Origin: Heterocephalus glaber
Taxonomy: Eukaryota > Chordata > Mammalia > Rodentia > Bathyergidae
Assembly (NCBI RefSeq): GCF_000247695.1
Contig: NW_004624734.1
Location: forward strand, 40,375,232 to 40,439,231
Direction: 5' to 3'
DNA: 64,000 nt
Shown: positions 44,898-57,705 of the stretch, in pieces
Layout of the letters: every line of letters starts with the position of its first letter
How positions within the stretch are numbered: the stretch's first letter is position 1
The notes under the pieces: model-generated
What the model was told of the DNA's origin: nothing
The model's database searches: none
What the model saw: only the letters and a program-made list of their open reading frames with translations
Made by a program: the position numbers and the translations under genes

Positions 44898-45313
44898 TAT
44901 CTTAGTTACTTCTCTCGTTTCTGGGACACAAAACTGTACCTGAACCCCAGAAATTAAAGAAGCAAAGGTTTATTTTGGCTCACAGATTTAGAGGTTTCAG
45001 TCCATAGTGGGTCGCCTCCAAGGCAGGGTGTTATGGCAGAGGAGCATGGCAGAGGAGGGTTATTCATGGCATGGTAGGCAGGAACCAGAGAGAGATCAAG
45101 AGAGAAGGAAGGACCTAGGCCTTTCTAGGCCACGCCCCCAGTGACCCACCTCCTCCAACCAGGCTTCACCTCCCAACATCACACTGAGCTATAAACTCAT
45201 CAATGGACTAACCCACTGATGTGTATCATATCCTCAGGATCCATCACCTCCCAAAAGCCCCACCTTGTGAACACATGATGCTTTGGGGGGACATCTAGAT
45301 ATAAAACGTAACA
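44898..45313 (-). mobile_element. ERVL-MaLR-type 3' LTR
   Basis: Reverse LTR ending in GTAACA at 45313. Contains AAAGGTTTATTTTGGCTCAC (its own AATAAA region reversed) and GGTTTCAGTCCATAGTGGG. Adjoins internal sequence on the right. Confidence 0.75.
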
Positions 45314-46778
45314 TTCTGCCCCTGGTCCCCAAAAGACTTGTGCAAAATGCTTAAATGCATAAAGTCTAACGCTAAGACTTGCCAAAGTCCTAATCCAAAG
45401 TCACCTTTGAAACTTAAGGAAAACTTTCTTCTGTGACCCCCTGTAAAAATCAAAAGAGTTAAACACTGCCAATGAAGACTGGCAAAGTATAGACACTGCC
45501 ATTCCCAAAGGGATGAAGAGGGGAAGAAGAAGCCATGAGACCAAAGCAAGACTGAAATCCAGCAGGGCAAACATTACATCCTTTAGTTCCATGTCCCGCA
45601 CCTGGGCAATCTGTGTAGAGATGTGAACACCAGACCTCTTGGGTGACCTCGCCCCATGGCATTGCTGGTGTTTGCAACTCTCATAACTTGTCTTTTGCAC
45701 TGGTTTTGGTCACTTCTGGTGGCTTTCCTCAGATGTTCCACGTTCCTAGCATCTCCAACTTCCTGGCGTCTCCACTACACTTTTGCCTTCATTCCCACAG
45801 CTTTAAATACTGCCCTTTCAGGGCACACTGTCTGGCTTTTCAGGCTTTCTTCTGAAATCTGGATGGAAGCCTCCATAACCCCATAACTCCTGTATTCTAC
45901 ATGCTTCAGCCACCTGTGGGTGATGCCAAAGTCTGCCGCCAGCTCAAGCATAGAGCATCATCCAGGCTTTCTTGAATTGTGGCTGCAGGGGCCTCTGAGT
46001 GCCTGGATGGCTGAGCACTGTGAACTGAATCCCACAGAATCAGTGCCCTAGGTGGCCATTCTCCTGCTCAGGCAGGGTGCCCTGGGGCTTTCTTCTTAAA
46101 GCAACATCTTTCACTTTCACAACTTTGAGCCTTCCAAGGGTGGGATCTTACTGGTACTGCGATGCCCTCAAGCCATCTTTTCTATTGTCCTGTGGTAAAG
46201 TTATTTGGCGTCTTTTTAATGCTAATCTTTTCAGCAAGCAAGCTCTCCTCTGCTTTGTTTTTGTGAGCATTTTCTTTCTGGCAAAACTGAAAACTTTTAA
46301 AGTGGGCTTTTGCTCTTGATTTTCCATATAAAGCTGGCTAAAAGCAACAAGTAGTATTCATGTTACAGCCTGATTATTGGACTGCCTTGAAATTTCCTCC
46401 AACAGATTAATTAGTCCACTTCCTTTACCTTCAGTCTCCTGCAAAGTTTCAAGACATGAGCAAAATGGTGACAAATTTTCTGCCAGAGCATTAATGCGTG
46501 GCATTTCTGCCTGGAGTCCAACTACCAGTGGAGTACTTGTTCCCAACTGAAACTTCCCGTGCTTAGCGTTTACTGGCTGCATTATTGTCAGCATTCTGAT
46601 CTTCTGAGCTCTAACCAGAATTTCCCAACAAGCTCAGCACAGAGCTTTCTAGGGCTACTTCTCTACTGGGATCTCCAAATCTATCCTAACTTCTCCAGTA
46701 AATCAGTTCCAACAGCTTCTGAACCACAAGGTCAGGCAGTGTCACAACAATGACCCCATTTCTCTGGTACCAAAAATC
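45314..46778 (-). mobile_element. ERVL-MaLR internal region remnant
   Basis: About 1.46 kb between two reverse LTRs. Its 46700-46778 end (GGTCAGGCAGTGTCACAACA, GACCCCATTTCTCTGGTACC) fits the start of a MaLR internal region, and 45485-45610 matches the copy near 8.5 kb. No intact retroviral reading frame; frames up to 99 residues are chance or relics. Confidence 0.75.
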
Positions 46779-47032
46779 TGTCTTTGTCATTTTCTCATCA
46801 ATGAGACACGATACCAAACACCTAAAACTAAGAGGAGGAAAGGTTTATTTGGGCTCACAATTTGTAAAGGTTTCAGTCCATAGTCAGCTGGCTCCAAGGC
46901 AGAGTGGCATCACAGAAAAGAAACAGTTCATGGCTGCTAGAAGGTAGAAAAAGCAACAAGAGAGGGACCATAGCTCTTTCTGTCCCTTATATTTTATCCA
47001 GGCTACTTAGGGCAGGTAGCACTCATATCCTT
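46779..47032 (-). mobile_element. ERVL-MaLR-type 5' LTR, truncated
   Basis: Reverse LTR beginning TGTCTTTGTCATTTTCTC. It resembles the solo LTRs at 53.8 and 54.6 kb more than the partner LTR at 44.9 kb. Broken off at 47032 next to an ID-like SINE. Confidence 0.7.
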
Positions 47033-47108
47033 AATGCTCAGTGGTTAAGCATTTGCCTATCATATGTAAGGCCTTGGGTTCAATTCCCATCACAGAAAAG
47101 AAAAAGGA
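47033..47108 (+). mobile_element. Old ID-like SINE, 5' truncated
   Basis: GCTCAGTGGTTAAGCATTTGCC ... GGGTTCAATTCCCATCAC. Confidence 0.7.
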
Positions 47109-47129
47109 GACAAACTTTGTACAACTCCA

Positions 47130-47330
47130 TGTTATGGTTTATATCTAGATGATCCCCCAAAGCCTCATGTACTCACAGGTGGGACTTTTGGAAGGTGATT
47201 GGATCACATGGGGCATTATTCTTATCTGTAGATTAGTCCACTGAGGAATTTATAGCTAAATGTGATGCTGGGAGGTGAAGCCTGTTTGGAGAAGGCGGGG
47301 AATTAATGATGCCAGAATCTTTGGCAGAGC
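47130..47330 (+). mobile_element. ERVL-MaLR-type LTR, 3' truncated
   Basis: TGTTATGGTTTATATCTAGA, CCCCAAAGCCTCATGTACTC, GGAAGGTGATTGGATCACAT. Same subfamily as the reversed LTR at 44898-45313 but in opposite orientation. Confidence 0.7.
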
Positions 47331-47352
47331 AAATTGAGTTCAAAACAAATAA

Positions 47353-47535
47353 ATGAGCCATGTGTGGTGGCACATGCTGGAATCCCAGCATTAGGGGCGG
47401 CTGAGGCAGAAGGATCACAAGTTCTAGCCCAATCTGGGCAACTTAATGATTTACCAAGATCCTGCCTCAAAATAAAATTTAAAAGGCCTGGAGGTGTAGC
47501 TCAGTGGGAAGGCCCTGGATTCAGTTCAAATAACA
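47353..47535 (+). mobile_element. B1-dID composite SINE
   Basis: GAGCCATGTGTGGTGGCACA, then CTGGAGGTGTAGCTCAGTGG and GGATTCAGTTC, passing into a CA repeat (47533-47563). Confidence 0.85.
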
Positions 47536-48491
47536 CACACACAAACACACACACACACACACCCCACATCCACTCCTGCGCACAAAAAAGTCTTAAGACA
47601 TTGTCAAATAAAGCATATTCAAATCAAATTTTGACTCAATAAAACTGTCAGTGTAGTTGAACCTGAATATCTGAGGGTGATCATCATACTTGGAAATGTT
47701 GGAGTAAATATTTTTAAAATATTGCTATTTACATTCTAATAGGTTCAGATGAGAAAAACTTTACTCTTTGAAGTGGTTGAAACTAAGAAAGGATGAGCCA
47801 CTCCTTCCAATGCTGTATTCAGCTCTGCACCCTGCATAGCTGGGTACCAGCTGTGTTGAGTCATCCTCACTGGTTCATTCATTTGACCAGAAGCACAGCC
47901 TCAGTAACCCAAGCAAGAACATCAGGAAGGACATCCAGCCTGGCCAACATACCTTGCCATGGCCACCTTTGTGTGCAGGTCAAACTTCCCTTTCCTTGGG
48001 AGCTGTTTGCATCCTTTCCTGCTGTTTGTCTTCAGTCCAGATCCTCTCACCCTTCAAATATGTTCTCCTAATGCTGAACCACAGAAGAGAAAACATTGGT
48101 TGTCAGGCAGGGGTGCAAATTGACTCATTTCCCACCTACTCTCTGGGGCTGCAAACCCAGGGCTATTGTTGAAAGCAGCCTTTGTGTAGCTACAAAAGGT
48201 CCTGATGTAGCACTTTCCCTAGCGCCCAGGGTGCCTACTTGACATACATTTGCATGACTGTGGTCAACTTCCCAAGTGGTTCTTCAGGAAAAAAAAAAGA
48301 GCAAGGAGAATCTGCACCATGAGGTCTTGTGTTTTTAATGCTATTCAAATCGAAATGTATTTGGCTGAAGATCTATTTAGCCCAGATATGGTGGCACTGA
48401 CAGTGAAGCACACGTGTGCCTAAGTACACACATACGGCACAGGCATGCTCATGTATTGCATAGACACACACACAATGCCTGCGGACTCACA

Positions 48492-48517
48492 TACACACAC
48501 ACACACACACACACACT
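48492..48517 (+). repeat. (CA)n microsatellite
   Basis: About 12 CA units in a CA-rich neighbourhood (48410-48530). Confidence 0.95.
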
Positions 48518-48714
48518 ATATGTGCGCACACTGATTTTGATCTCTCCTAACTCAGGAAATATTTCCATGTTCTATGATTGTACAAACTTATCGTCCTCAC
48601 TTAGAGAGGTGGGGTAGTCTAAAGATTTGAACATGTTAAGATATTTTGTGAATTTTACTATTGCAATTGTAGAATCCAAGTCAACACTACAATATTTGTG
48701 GTTTGGAAGGCATC

Positions 48715-48760
48715 AAACTTAACAAGAGAGTTAAAAAAAAAAAAACTTAACAAGAGAGTT
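48715..48760 (+). repeat. 18-base direct repeat separated only by an A-run
   Basis: AAACTTAACAAGAGAGTT at 48715-48732 and 48743-48760, with only ten A residues between. It looks like a target-site duplication whose insert consists of poly(A) alone. Confidence 0.9.
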
Positions 48761-48793
48761 AAACTGACAAAATATAAGAGCTAGTAAGTAAGT

Positions 48794-48862
48794 GGGGCTG
48801 GGAATGTAGCTCAGTAGTAGAGAGCCAGGCCTGGGTTTGATCTCTAGCACAGCCAAAAAAAA
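48794..48862 (+). mobile_element. ID-like SINE
   Basis: GGGGCTGGGAATGTAGCTCAG ... CCTGGGTTTGATCTCTAGCAC, A-tail; middle shortened. Confidence 0.8.
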
Positions 48863-48969
48863 ATGTCTAAAGAGTAGCACAATGATTATGGGTTCTAGGT
48901 ATGTAATAAGTAGATTTGGGCTTCAGCTCAACACCCCTACTTCTCACTTTTGTTTCTTTTCTTTTTTTC

Positions 48970-49222
48970 TGCCAGAACCTTCGCACTGAGCTATGTCCTC
49001 AACCCTTTTTTTTTTGGCAGCACCAGGGATTGAACTCAGGATTAAGCTTGTGAGGCAGGCATGGCACCATTGAGCTAAATCCTGGGCCCTCAACCCATTT
49101 TTTATGTTTTATGTTGAGACTGGGTTTCACTAGATTGATAATTTCCCAGGCTGGGCTTGAACTTGCAATCCTCCTGCTTCCTAGAATACTAGGATTACAA
49201 CCCTGCAACTCCAGCCTGGCTT
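48970..49222 (-). mobile_element. B1-dID SINE with nested ID
   Basis: Reverse B1-dID: CACTGAGCTATGTCCTCAACC then, after the nested ID, TGAGACTGGGTTTCACTAG and CTAGGATTACAACCCTGC. Confidence 0.8.
49006..49088 (-). mobile_element. ID-type SINE nested in B1-dID
   Basis: Flanked by CTCAACCC at 48998-49005 and 49089-49096. Confidence 0.88.
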
Positions 49223-49224
49223 CC

Positions 49225-49370
49225 TACTTCTTACTTGTGAACTGGTGGGAGGGATATCCTCTTTGATTCACTTAGCACTGAACTTATATGGCTGTTGTGA
49301 CAGCTAAATGAGAAAAATAAGAGTATCAAACATTCATTATGTACTAACCATTGTAGTTACCATTATCTTC
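49225..49370 (-). mobile_element. MIR SINE fragment
   Basis: TATGGCTGTTGTGACAGCTA, AATGAGAAAAATAAGAGTAT; reverse MIR. Weak. Confidence 0.45.
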
Positions 49371-49499
49371 TTCAAGTTTGAGTGCTACTATATTTTAGTG
49401 TTCAAAATGCTACACTTACCACTAAGCCCTCCCAGCAGTCCTAGTCATTTCTATGATCATAGCAAGTTGTTTTCACTGTTATTACAATGGTAGGTATTT

Positions 49500-50560
49500 T
49501 TCTTCTTTCTTAGATATCCCCAGACTTCTGAAATGCAGAAAGTAAAGAATAATTCAATTGGGAAGAGTCAGTCTCTTGTTGGTGTATGATATTTAAACGT
49601 TCAGCTCACATATTGATTCTTTTTGCATTTAAATCAATTTTAGATGTTGACAGTAACTAATCAAACTGCTGGTGAGCCTACAATTAACACAAGAACACAA
49701 ATCATGCACATCTAGTCCATATTAAACTCAGATAACAGGTATTTTTTTTTTCTTTTTGTTCTTTGAGGTTATTGATCAAGCCCAGTGTAATTTCTCTTTC
49801 CAAATGGAATTCCGGTCCTTATGCAAGAATAAGGAAGCAAAAACATCGCCTGGAAAGGGCCATAAGACCTCCCTGACTAGGTAAAGATGTCAATTGAAAA
49901 GAGGAAATGAAAATTAAACATTACAGCTGAAGCACAGATGGGAAGCTGGATAAGCTGATCATCCTCTATTACTGCAACATTTGTCAAGACTAAATCCCTG
50001 ACCTGCATGTGGCAATGACAGTTATTCTGCCAAAAGGAAAGGAAATGAAGGATCCCATCAACATTGTGATGTGGTTGAGATTTATCTGCTTCTAATCTAA
50101 CCATGTTTGAGATTTGTTGAAAATCTTGATCTATTTAAGATGTTCCAATTTGGCAAACTTTCTTTCCTGTCAGCACTGAGCATAGCCTTTGAAGTCTACA
50201 AATGAAGGGGGAGATACAAATAGAGGGAATAAGGCTCTAAACATTTTGCAAAATGATGTCCCTACAGCCACATTCTCCTTTTAATGATTACCTGATTCTC
50301 ATTTTAAGGCAGAGATTTTCAGTAGATCAGAAGCCGGAAGTTGGACTCTAATGTCGTCTACTGCATCCTTGCTATGATGTTGATGGTTTCCAGATCCTCT
50401 CTGCGCATGCTTAAGCTTTTTCCTCTCTATCCTTAACACACATGGCCTGGGCCAAGGTTAAACTGAGGGAAACACTTAAACATTCATACTTTAGTTTTCA
50501 TGCAATGATCAACAATGATGTTGTTTAGATGCGGTTGACCTACTATATCTGGCTGCTCTT
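49500..50560. promoter_or_regulatory. Repeat-free unique block, candidate conserved non-coding element
   Basis: About 1 kb without SINE, LINE or LTR in a stretch otherwise full of them. Balanced composition with homeodomain-type (TAATT) and GATA-type (CTTATC, GATAAG) words. It lies in the SIX4-SIX1 interval, known to hold enhancers in mouse. The call is inference from repeat absence and position. Confidence 0.25.
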
Positions 50561-50575
50561 TCCTCTTAACTTCTT

Positions 50576-50664
50576 TTTTTTTTTTTTTTTGGTACCGGGG
50601 ATTGAACTTGGGTCCTTGCGCTCACACAGCAGGCGGCAAAACCACTGAGCTAAATCCCCGGCCC
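50576..50664 (-). mobile_element. ID-type SINE
   Basis: Reverse; perfect 15-base duplication TCCTCTTAACTTCTT at 50561-50575 and 50665-50679. Confidence 0.93.
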
Positions 50665-50926
50665 TCCTCTTAACTTCTTGATTCAGTAACAGCATTTTGC
50701 CAACACGCACTCAGAACGTGTGGTTAATCACCCTGGCCAATAAGTATGGACAGCTGTTGCTTTTGCGTTGATACTCAGATAAGAGTATTTGGGTTTCCTC
50801 TAAGGAATATACCTTGCCTACTCAATCCATAGTTATGTCAGCTGTTGATGTCACCCCAACTCCAAAGATGTGTGTATGCCATCAGAACAGATGGCGTCCT
50901 CTGTCTTTGGTCATTCTGCCCGTTCT

Positions 50927-52370
<1,444 letters not shown>

Positions 52371-52639
52371 CATTCTGCCCATTCTGGGCAGCGTTGGCTT
52401 GGCCCTTAGGCCAAGGTGGAAATTCAGGCAGCATATGTACTATATTCATACAACAGCAATTCAGGGCAGAGGTTGCAGCATCAGAGAGGACCACCTTTGT
52501 TAGCTTTGGCATCTGGGCAGAGGCTCATCCTGAAAACCTGCCCCAGAACCCTAAAGTGAATCCTACCATTCACACTCCTACTCACACACAAAAGCCCAGC
52601 AGCTCTAACTCAAGGGAAGGACAAAGAAACTTCAACCCA

Positions 52640-53600
52640 AGCCACCTATATCAATTAAACATGTCCTTGCTTCACAAAAGAAATGGGTAAGAGAATATGG
52701 ATCGATAGGACAATCTATAGTTTAAGACAGAATAATCAAAATAAACATCAAAAGAATTTACCCAGCAGTGGAAGTGTAATTCCTAAAACATAAGAAACTA
52801 CAAGGAATTCCTATTAGTGTCCAAAACCAGAACATAGTCTATCCCTTAAACCAAAAGAGAATATTATGAAAAAGGAGCAATTGGAAAACAACAAAAAGTT
52901 CATGGAGAATAAAAATATAGTCACCAAAATAAAAAAGGAAATAGAAGGAATGCAAGAGAAAGCCAAGAAAAATTCCTGGAATAGAGCAAAAAGATCAAAA
53001 GACAGAGAACAAAAAAGAAAAAAAAAAGGTCAAGACAGGTAGTACTGTATCTGTCTAAAAAGAATTTCAGGGAATGGAGGAAAAAGAATGGTAAAATAAC
53101 AGCCCATCCTTCCAGAGTTGATATAAAATGTAAAACCTTGGATTGAAAGGACCTATTAAAAAAATAAAGAAGAAAGGACCTATTAAGACGAGCATGAGTT
53201 AACTACAATAACAAATTCTTACCTAGACACATTATGAAATTTCAGAACACCATGGAGAATACACGCAAAGTTTTGCAAGGAGTGGCAGTGAACAATTAAC
53301 AATCTCAGCCCATTGCCACATGGAATGCAAGAAAGTAAGGAGCAGAGAGCAGAGCAGCTCCTAATGAACTTACAGATGAAGCATGGCAATTTTAATGATA
53401 GTTATAGGAAAAAGGTAAAGGAAAATTATTAAAAACTGACAATGGAAAAGATATTACGAAGTTAAAAGAAAGAATTCCAGCTTCCAGTGAGGTATATAAG
53501 GAGCTTAAAATTGGGCATTATTTAAGCAGTAGTGCATGAGAAAATATTAGCCTCTTATGTAGTTAAGGGAAGGATAGTTACTCTCCTCCCAGCTGAGCTG
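52640..53600 (+). mobile_element. HAL1/L1 ORF1-like fragment
   Basis: AATAGAGCAAAAAGATCAAAAG and ACCTAGACACATTATGAAATTTC fit the order of the HAL1/L1 ORF1 region. Strongly decayed, purine-rich sense strand. Confidence 0.5.
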
Positions 53601-53819
53601 CAGCAATGGATTCTGGGTTCTGTTGCTACAGGTGCCTGAGAGTCACCAAAACCCTCCCCACAGGTCCCGCAGGCACTCAAGGGCAGCCTAGGAAACCAGA
53701 TAGAATAGGTAGATGGATGGATAGGTAGACAGACAGACTGATTCAGCAGTAGTTTTATCTTACCATTAATTTTACATAAATTAAAACTGTTGCATTGTAA
53801 TCAAATTTAGTTAACCAAG

Positions 53820-54190
53820 TGTTACGGTTTGTGTCGAGCTGTCCCCAAAGCCTCTTGTGGTCATAGGCTATGTTGGAGGTGGCAGAATCTAGAGTGTGTG
53901 ATTGATTCATGGTGGGGCTAGGCCCAAGGACGCTAGGATTAAGGGTGTGAGTGCCACCCGCCCTAAGTAGTCTGAAAAAGATAAAAGGGCCAGAAAGACA
54001 TGGTTAAACTTCCTTGTTGCTTTTGCTGTCTTTCATCACCATGAACTGTTGCCCCTCTGTCACCCTGCCTTGGAGCCGGCCGATTATGGACTGAAAACTC
54101 CACAAACTGTAAGCCAAATAAACCTTTCCCTCCTTTAACTTTGGGTGTCTGATATTATGTCTCAGCAACAAGAGAAAAGCAACTAACACA
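53820..54190 (+). mobile_element. Solo LTR (ERVL-MaLR type) with target duplication
   Basis: 371 bases, TGTTACGG ... AACTAACACA, with own AATAAA (AGCCAAATAAACC) in the 3' third. Flanked by CCAAG at 53815-53819 and 54191-54195. No coding sequence. Confidence 0.88.
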
Positions 54191-54225
54191 CCAAGTTTTT
54201 GTTTGTTGTTTCAGGGTTTTGTTTT

Positions 54226-54597
54226 TTTTTTCTGTACTAGGGATTGAACCCAGTGCCTTTGCACTGAGCTCTGAGCTACATCCCTGGGCCTTTTTATTTT
54301 TTATTTGAAAGAGGTGCTCATGCCTGTAATCCCAGAACTGGGGAGGCTGAAGCAGGAGAATTACTTCGAGTTCAAGGTGAGCCTGGGCTTCATAGTGAGT
54401 TCAAGCCCAGCCTGAACTGCATGACAAGACCTTGTCTCAAAAAACCACACACACACACACAATGCACACATGCACACAATTGAAATAGGGCCTCACTAAG
54501 TCACTAAGTTGTCCAGAATGTGCTCACACTTGTGATCTTCCTGCCTCAGCCTCCCAGAGTCCTGGGACTGCAGGTATTCACTACCACACCTGACTTA
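54226..54597 (-). mobile_element. B1-dID SINE split by another B1
   Basis: ID half at 54226-54300 (TACTAGGGATTGAACCCAG) and B1 half at 54482-54597 (GGCCTCACTAAGTCACTAAG). A plus-strand B1 with CA-rich tail (54309-54479) lies between, bounded by related TTTGAAA/ATTGAAA. Confidence 0.8.
54309..54479 (+). mobile_element. B1-type SINE with (CA)n tail, nested
   Basis: GGTGCTCATGCCTGTAATCC, GTGAGTTCAAGCCCAGCCTG, then CACACACACAC. Confidence 0.85.
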
Positions 54598-54645
54598 ACT
54601 CTTTCAATATCCACAGGCTTCAACTAATTTAGAAGACAGTAAGAC

Positions 54646-55015
54646 TGTTATGGCTTGTATCCAGATGTCCACCCACAGTCTCATGTCATCATAGGTGAGG
54701 CTTTTCAGAGGTGGCTGGATCCAGGGTATGTGATACTGGGATTGATTCATAGTGCAATGCTAGATTTAAGGATGCTGTGGGCCTAAGGGTAGCACTACCC
54801 GCCTGAGTGTGGGTATCCTGGATAAAATATAAGGGACAGAAAGAGGGCCACTTGTTGCTTGGTGCTTTCTGTCTACATGCTCTGTGATACCCTCTGCCAT
54901 GCCACCCTGCTTTGGAGCCAGTGACCTCAACAAACTGTGAGCACAATAAACCTTTCTTCCTTTAACTTTGGGTGTCAGGTATTTTGTCTCAGTAATGAGA
55001 AAAGTAACTGAGACA
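54646..55015 (+). mobile_element. Solo LTR (ERVL-MaLR type) with target duplication
   Basis: 370 bases, TGTTATGG ... AACTGAGACA, flanked by AAGAC at 54641-54645 and 55016-55020. Clearly the same family as the LTR at 53820, in the same orientation, but with a different target duplication. Confidence 0.88.
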
Positions 55016-55127
55016 AAGACTTTTTTAGATAGTCTCATTATAAAGTGCATTGGTTTATAAGTCTAGAGTCCAAAAGGAAGTTGTCTTCAACCAATGTAGA
55101 TGTAAAAGACAGAAATTAAGACTGCTA

Positions 55128-55222
55128 TAAATTTGAGGCTAGCCTGGGCTACATAGTGAGTTGAAAGCCAGCCTAAACTACACAGTAAGACCTTGTCTCA
55201 AAAGAAAACAAAACAAAAGTCT
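55128..55222 (+). mobile_element. B1-type SINE, 5' truncated
   Basis: GAGGCTAGCCTGGGCTACAT, GTGAGTTGAAAGCCAGCCTA, CCTTGTCTCAAAAG. Confidence 0.8.
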
Positions 55223-55565
55223 GTAAGGAAAAGAAAAGAAAGAAAAGAGAAAAAGTCTTCCAATTCTAGCATAGTTCTGATACCAGAATCAGGCAGGGAG
55301 GCATTGAAAGAAAAACCAGACCACAGTTCTTACCCTGAAGCCTCTAGACACTGGGATATTCATGGATAGAACTTGTAGAGAACCCACAAATCCATGGAAT
55401 TGCATAGATAATTTTATATTTTTTCTTGAAGGGAGGGTATAAGCCTTTCATCAGATTGATCTACAAAAAGACCATGACTATATAGCAAATTTACCAATGA
55501 CAATGGGTAAGTTATAAGTAAAATATTAAAGAATTTAATCCAGCAATATATTAAGAACCATTTTG

Positions 55566-55638
55566 TGGCACTGAGGATTAAACCCAAGGCCTTATGCTAG
55601 GCAAGTTGCTTTGCCACTGAGCTACACCTCCAGGCCCA
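55566..55638 (-). mobile_element. Old ID-like SINE
   Basis: Reverse: GGCACTGAGGATTAAACCCA ... TTGCCACTGAGCTACACCTC. Confidence 0.75.
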
Positions 55639-55869
55639 CACAGCGGTCATTCCTAGATGTTGGGTATTTAACACAGTTTTCAAGATTTTTCTTTTAGATC
55701 AACCTAAAAAATCAATGAGAATAAATTTTTAAAAATAGTTACCACCAATATTCAATAAGGAGGGCAGATAAAAGATAACGGTTTTTCTTGGTGCCCAGCT
55801 GTAATCAGAAACTTAAAAAAATATTTTTCAAGATCTATGCTAGTAAACACTAAAGCTTTCCTGAAAGGC

Positions 55870-56445
55870 TTTTTCAAAAATTCCTAGAGCTGGGCTGGAG
55901 ATTTAGCTCAGCGGTTCCAGCGCCTACTTCGCAAGTGCGAAGACCCAAGTTTGATCCCCGGTACCCTCCCCCCCAAAACTTCCTAGGGCTGCTATAACTT
56001 GTGATACTGGAATATCACCAAAAATTGGGTGTCTAAAAATAATGAACTGTCTCCTTTCCCAGGGCAGGAGGTTAGCAGGGCTCACTGAAAGTGTCAGGAG
56101 ATCCAGTTTCCTTTGTCCTGAGGGAAACACTGTGCATGCCACTCTTGTGGGTTCGAGCGCTTTTATCAGTCCTGGGAGGCCTTCAGCTTGGAGGGGCATC
56201 GCCCCAGTCACCAACTCTCCCTTCTCACAGTCAGTCCTAATCTGTACCTCTATTTGTGCTTTTCTATCTCTTTAAAGGGTACTTTTAGTGGATTTAAGGA
56301 TCATCCCAATCCTGTATAAGCTCTTCTCTACCCTAATCTTAAATATGCATGTGAGGCCTTTATTTCCAAATAAAGTTGCATTCTGAGATTCCAGGCAATA
56401 TAAATTTTGTGGGAACACTATTTAACCTACTATAAGCTTAACGTG
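55870..56445 (-). mobile_element. MLT1-type LTR with nested ID SINE
   Basis: Reverse MLT1 order: TTCCTAG|GGCTGCTATAAC, TCCAAATAAAGTTGCATTCTGAG, ATAAATTTTGTGGGAACAC. The ID at 55888-55977 is inserted in the TTCCTAGGGC start. Confidence 0.7.
55888..55977 (+). mobile_element. ID-type SINE
   Basis: Bounded by AATTCCTAG and AACTTCCTAG; C-rich interruption of the tail (ACCCTCCCCCCC). Confidence 0.85.
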
Positions 56446-56487
56446 ACCTGAAAAATAAAACTAAACTGTTGAATAAGAGGATTTAAT

Positions 56488-56568
56488 GGGCCGGGGATTT
56501 AGCTCAGTGGTTCTGCTCCCTGCCTCAAAAGTGCGAGGACCTGAGTTCGATCCCTGGTACAAAAAAAA
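56488..56568 (+). mobile_element. ID-type SINE
   Basis: GGGCCGGGGATTTAGCTCAG; GAGGATTTAAT and AAGGATTCAAT flank it. Confidence 0.88.
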
Positions 56569-56633
56569 AAAGGATTCAATATTTTAAATATATCACATTA
56601 TGACTTCTAAAAAATAATAAAAATTAAATGCAA

Positions 56634-56845
56634 GCTGGGTGTGGTGGTGCACATCTGTTACTCTAGCATTCTGGGAGGCTGAGGCAGGAGGATTTTAAGT
56701 TCAAGCCCAGCCCAAGCAACTTGGAGATTTAGTGAGACCCTGACTCAAAATAAACAATTAAAAAAGAGCCAGGAATATAACTTAGTGTTGGAGCACTTGC
56801 CTAGCATGTATGAGGGCTGGGGTTCCATTCCCAACACCACAAGAA
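56634..56845 (+). mobile_element. B1-dID composite SINE
   Basis: GCTGGGTGTGGTGGTGCACA ... GAGCACTTGCCTAGCATGTA; AAATTAAATG repeated at both sides. Confidence 0.87.
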
Positions 56846-57705
56846 ATTAAATGGACATAAAATAAATAAAAACTTAATTACTGGGAAAAAAAGACAGAAG
56901 AAAGAGCACAGAGAGATGAAATCAGTAGAAAACAGATAGTGAAGTTACATCTGATTAAATCAGGAAGCTTATTAAATGTAAATAAATGTCAGCTTTTTAA
57001 AAAATAGACTAAATTACATACTGTTCATTAAAAACACACTTTAAATATGAAGACACAGATAGTTTAAAAGTTAAAAAATGGAAAAAAGATTGTTTGGAAA
57101 CACCAGTATATGAAGCCAGTGTGTTAAGTGTGCTTTCAGGGAAGAAATACCAGTATGGATAAGGAAGAACATTTTATACTTACAAAAGGGGTGGCTTCAA
57201 TAGAAAGACCAGACAGTTCTAAATTAATACACTCACAATATAACTTTAGAATTCATAAAGCCACAATAAACTGAGTGAAAGGAGAAACACACAAATCCAC
57301 AATCATAATTAGAAGTTTCAGCACACACCTCCCAGTAACTATTAAAGGCAAGAAGACCAAGAAGTCAGTGCAGATTTGTTTAAACAGCATTATTAAGCAA
57401 CTTAATCTAATTAACATTTATAGAACAACATATTCAACTGCTGCAGAATACACATTCTTTTCAAAGGCACAGAGGCCAAATGTTAGGTTGTAAGGCAAAT
57501 CTCACTCAGTTGCCAAGGACTGAAATCATACAGAATATATCCACTGGCCACTAGAAAGCAACACAGAAAGGTAAGTAGAAAGTTTCAAAATGTATAAAAC
57601 TAAGGAATATATTTCTCAATGACCTGTGGGTCAAAAACGAAATGAGAAAACATTTTGAACTGAAGAATAATGAATATAAAGCATATCGAAATTTGTAGGG
57701 TGCAA

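Noticed and set aside
45401..45700. 99-codon ORF with similarity to the ORF at 8339-8590
   Set aside because: The similarity is real, but both lie in MaLR internal relics, so it is repeat homology and not a gene family.
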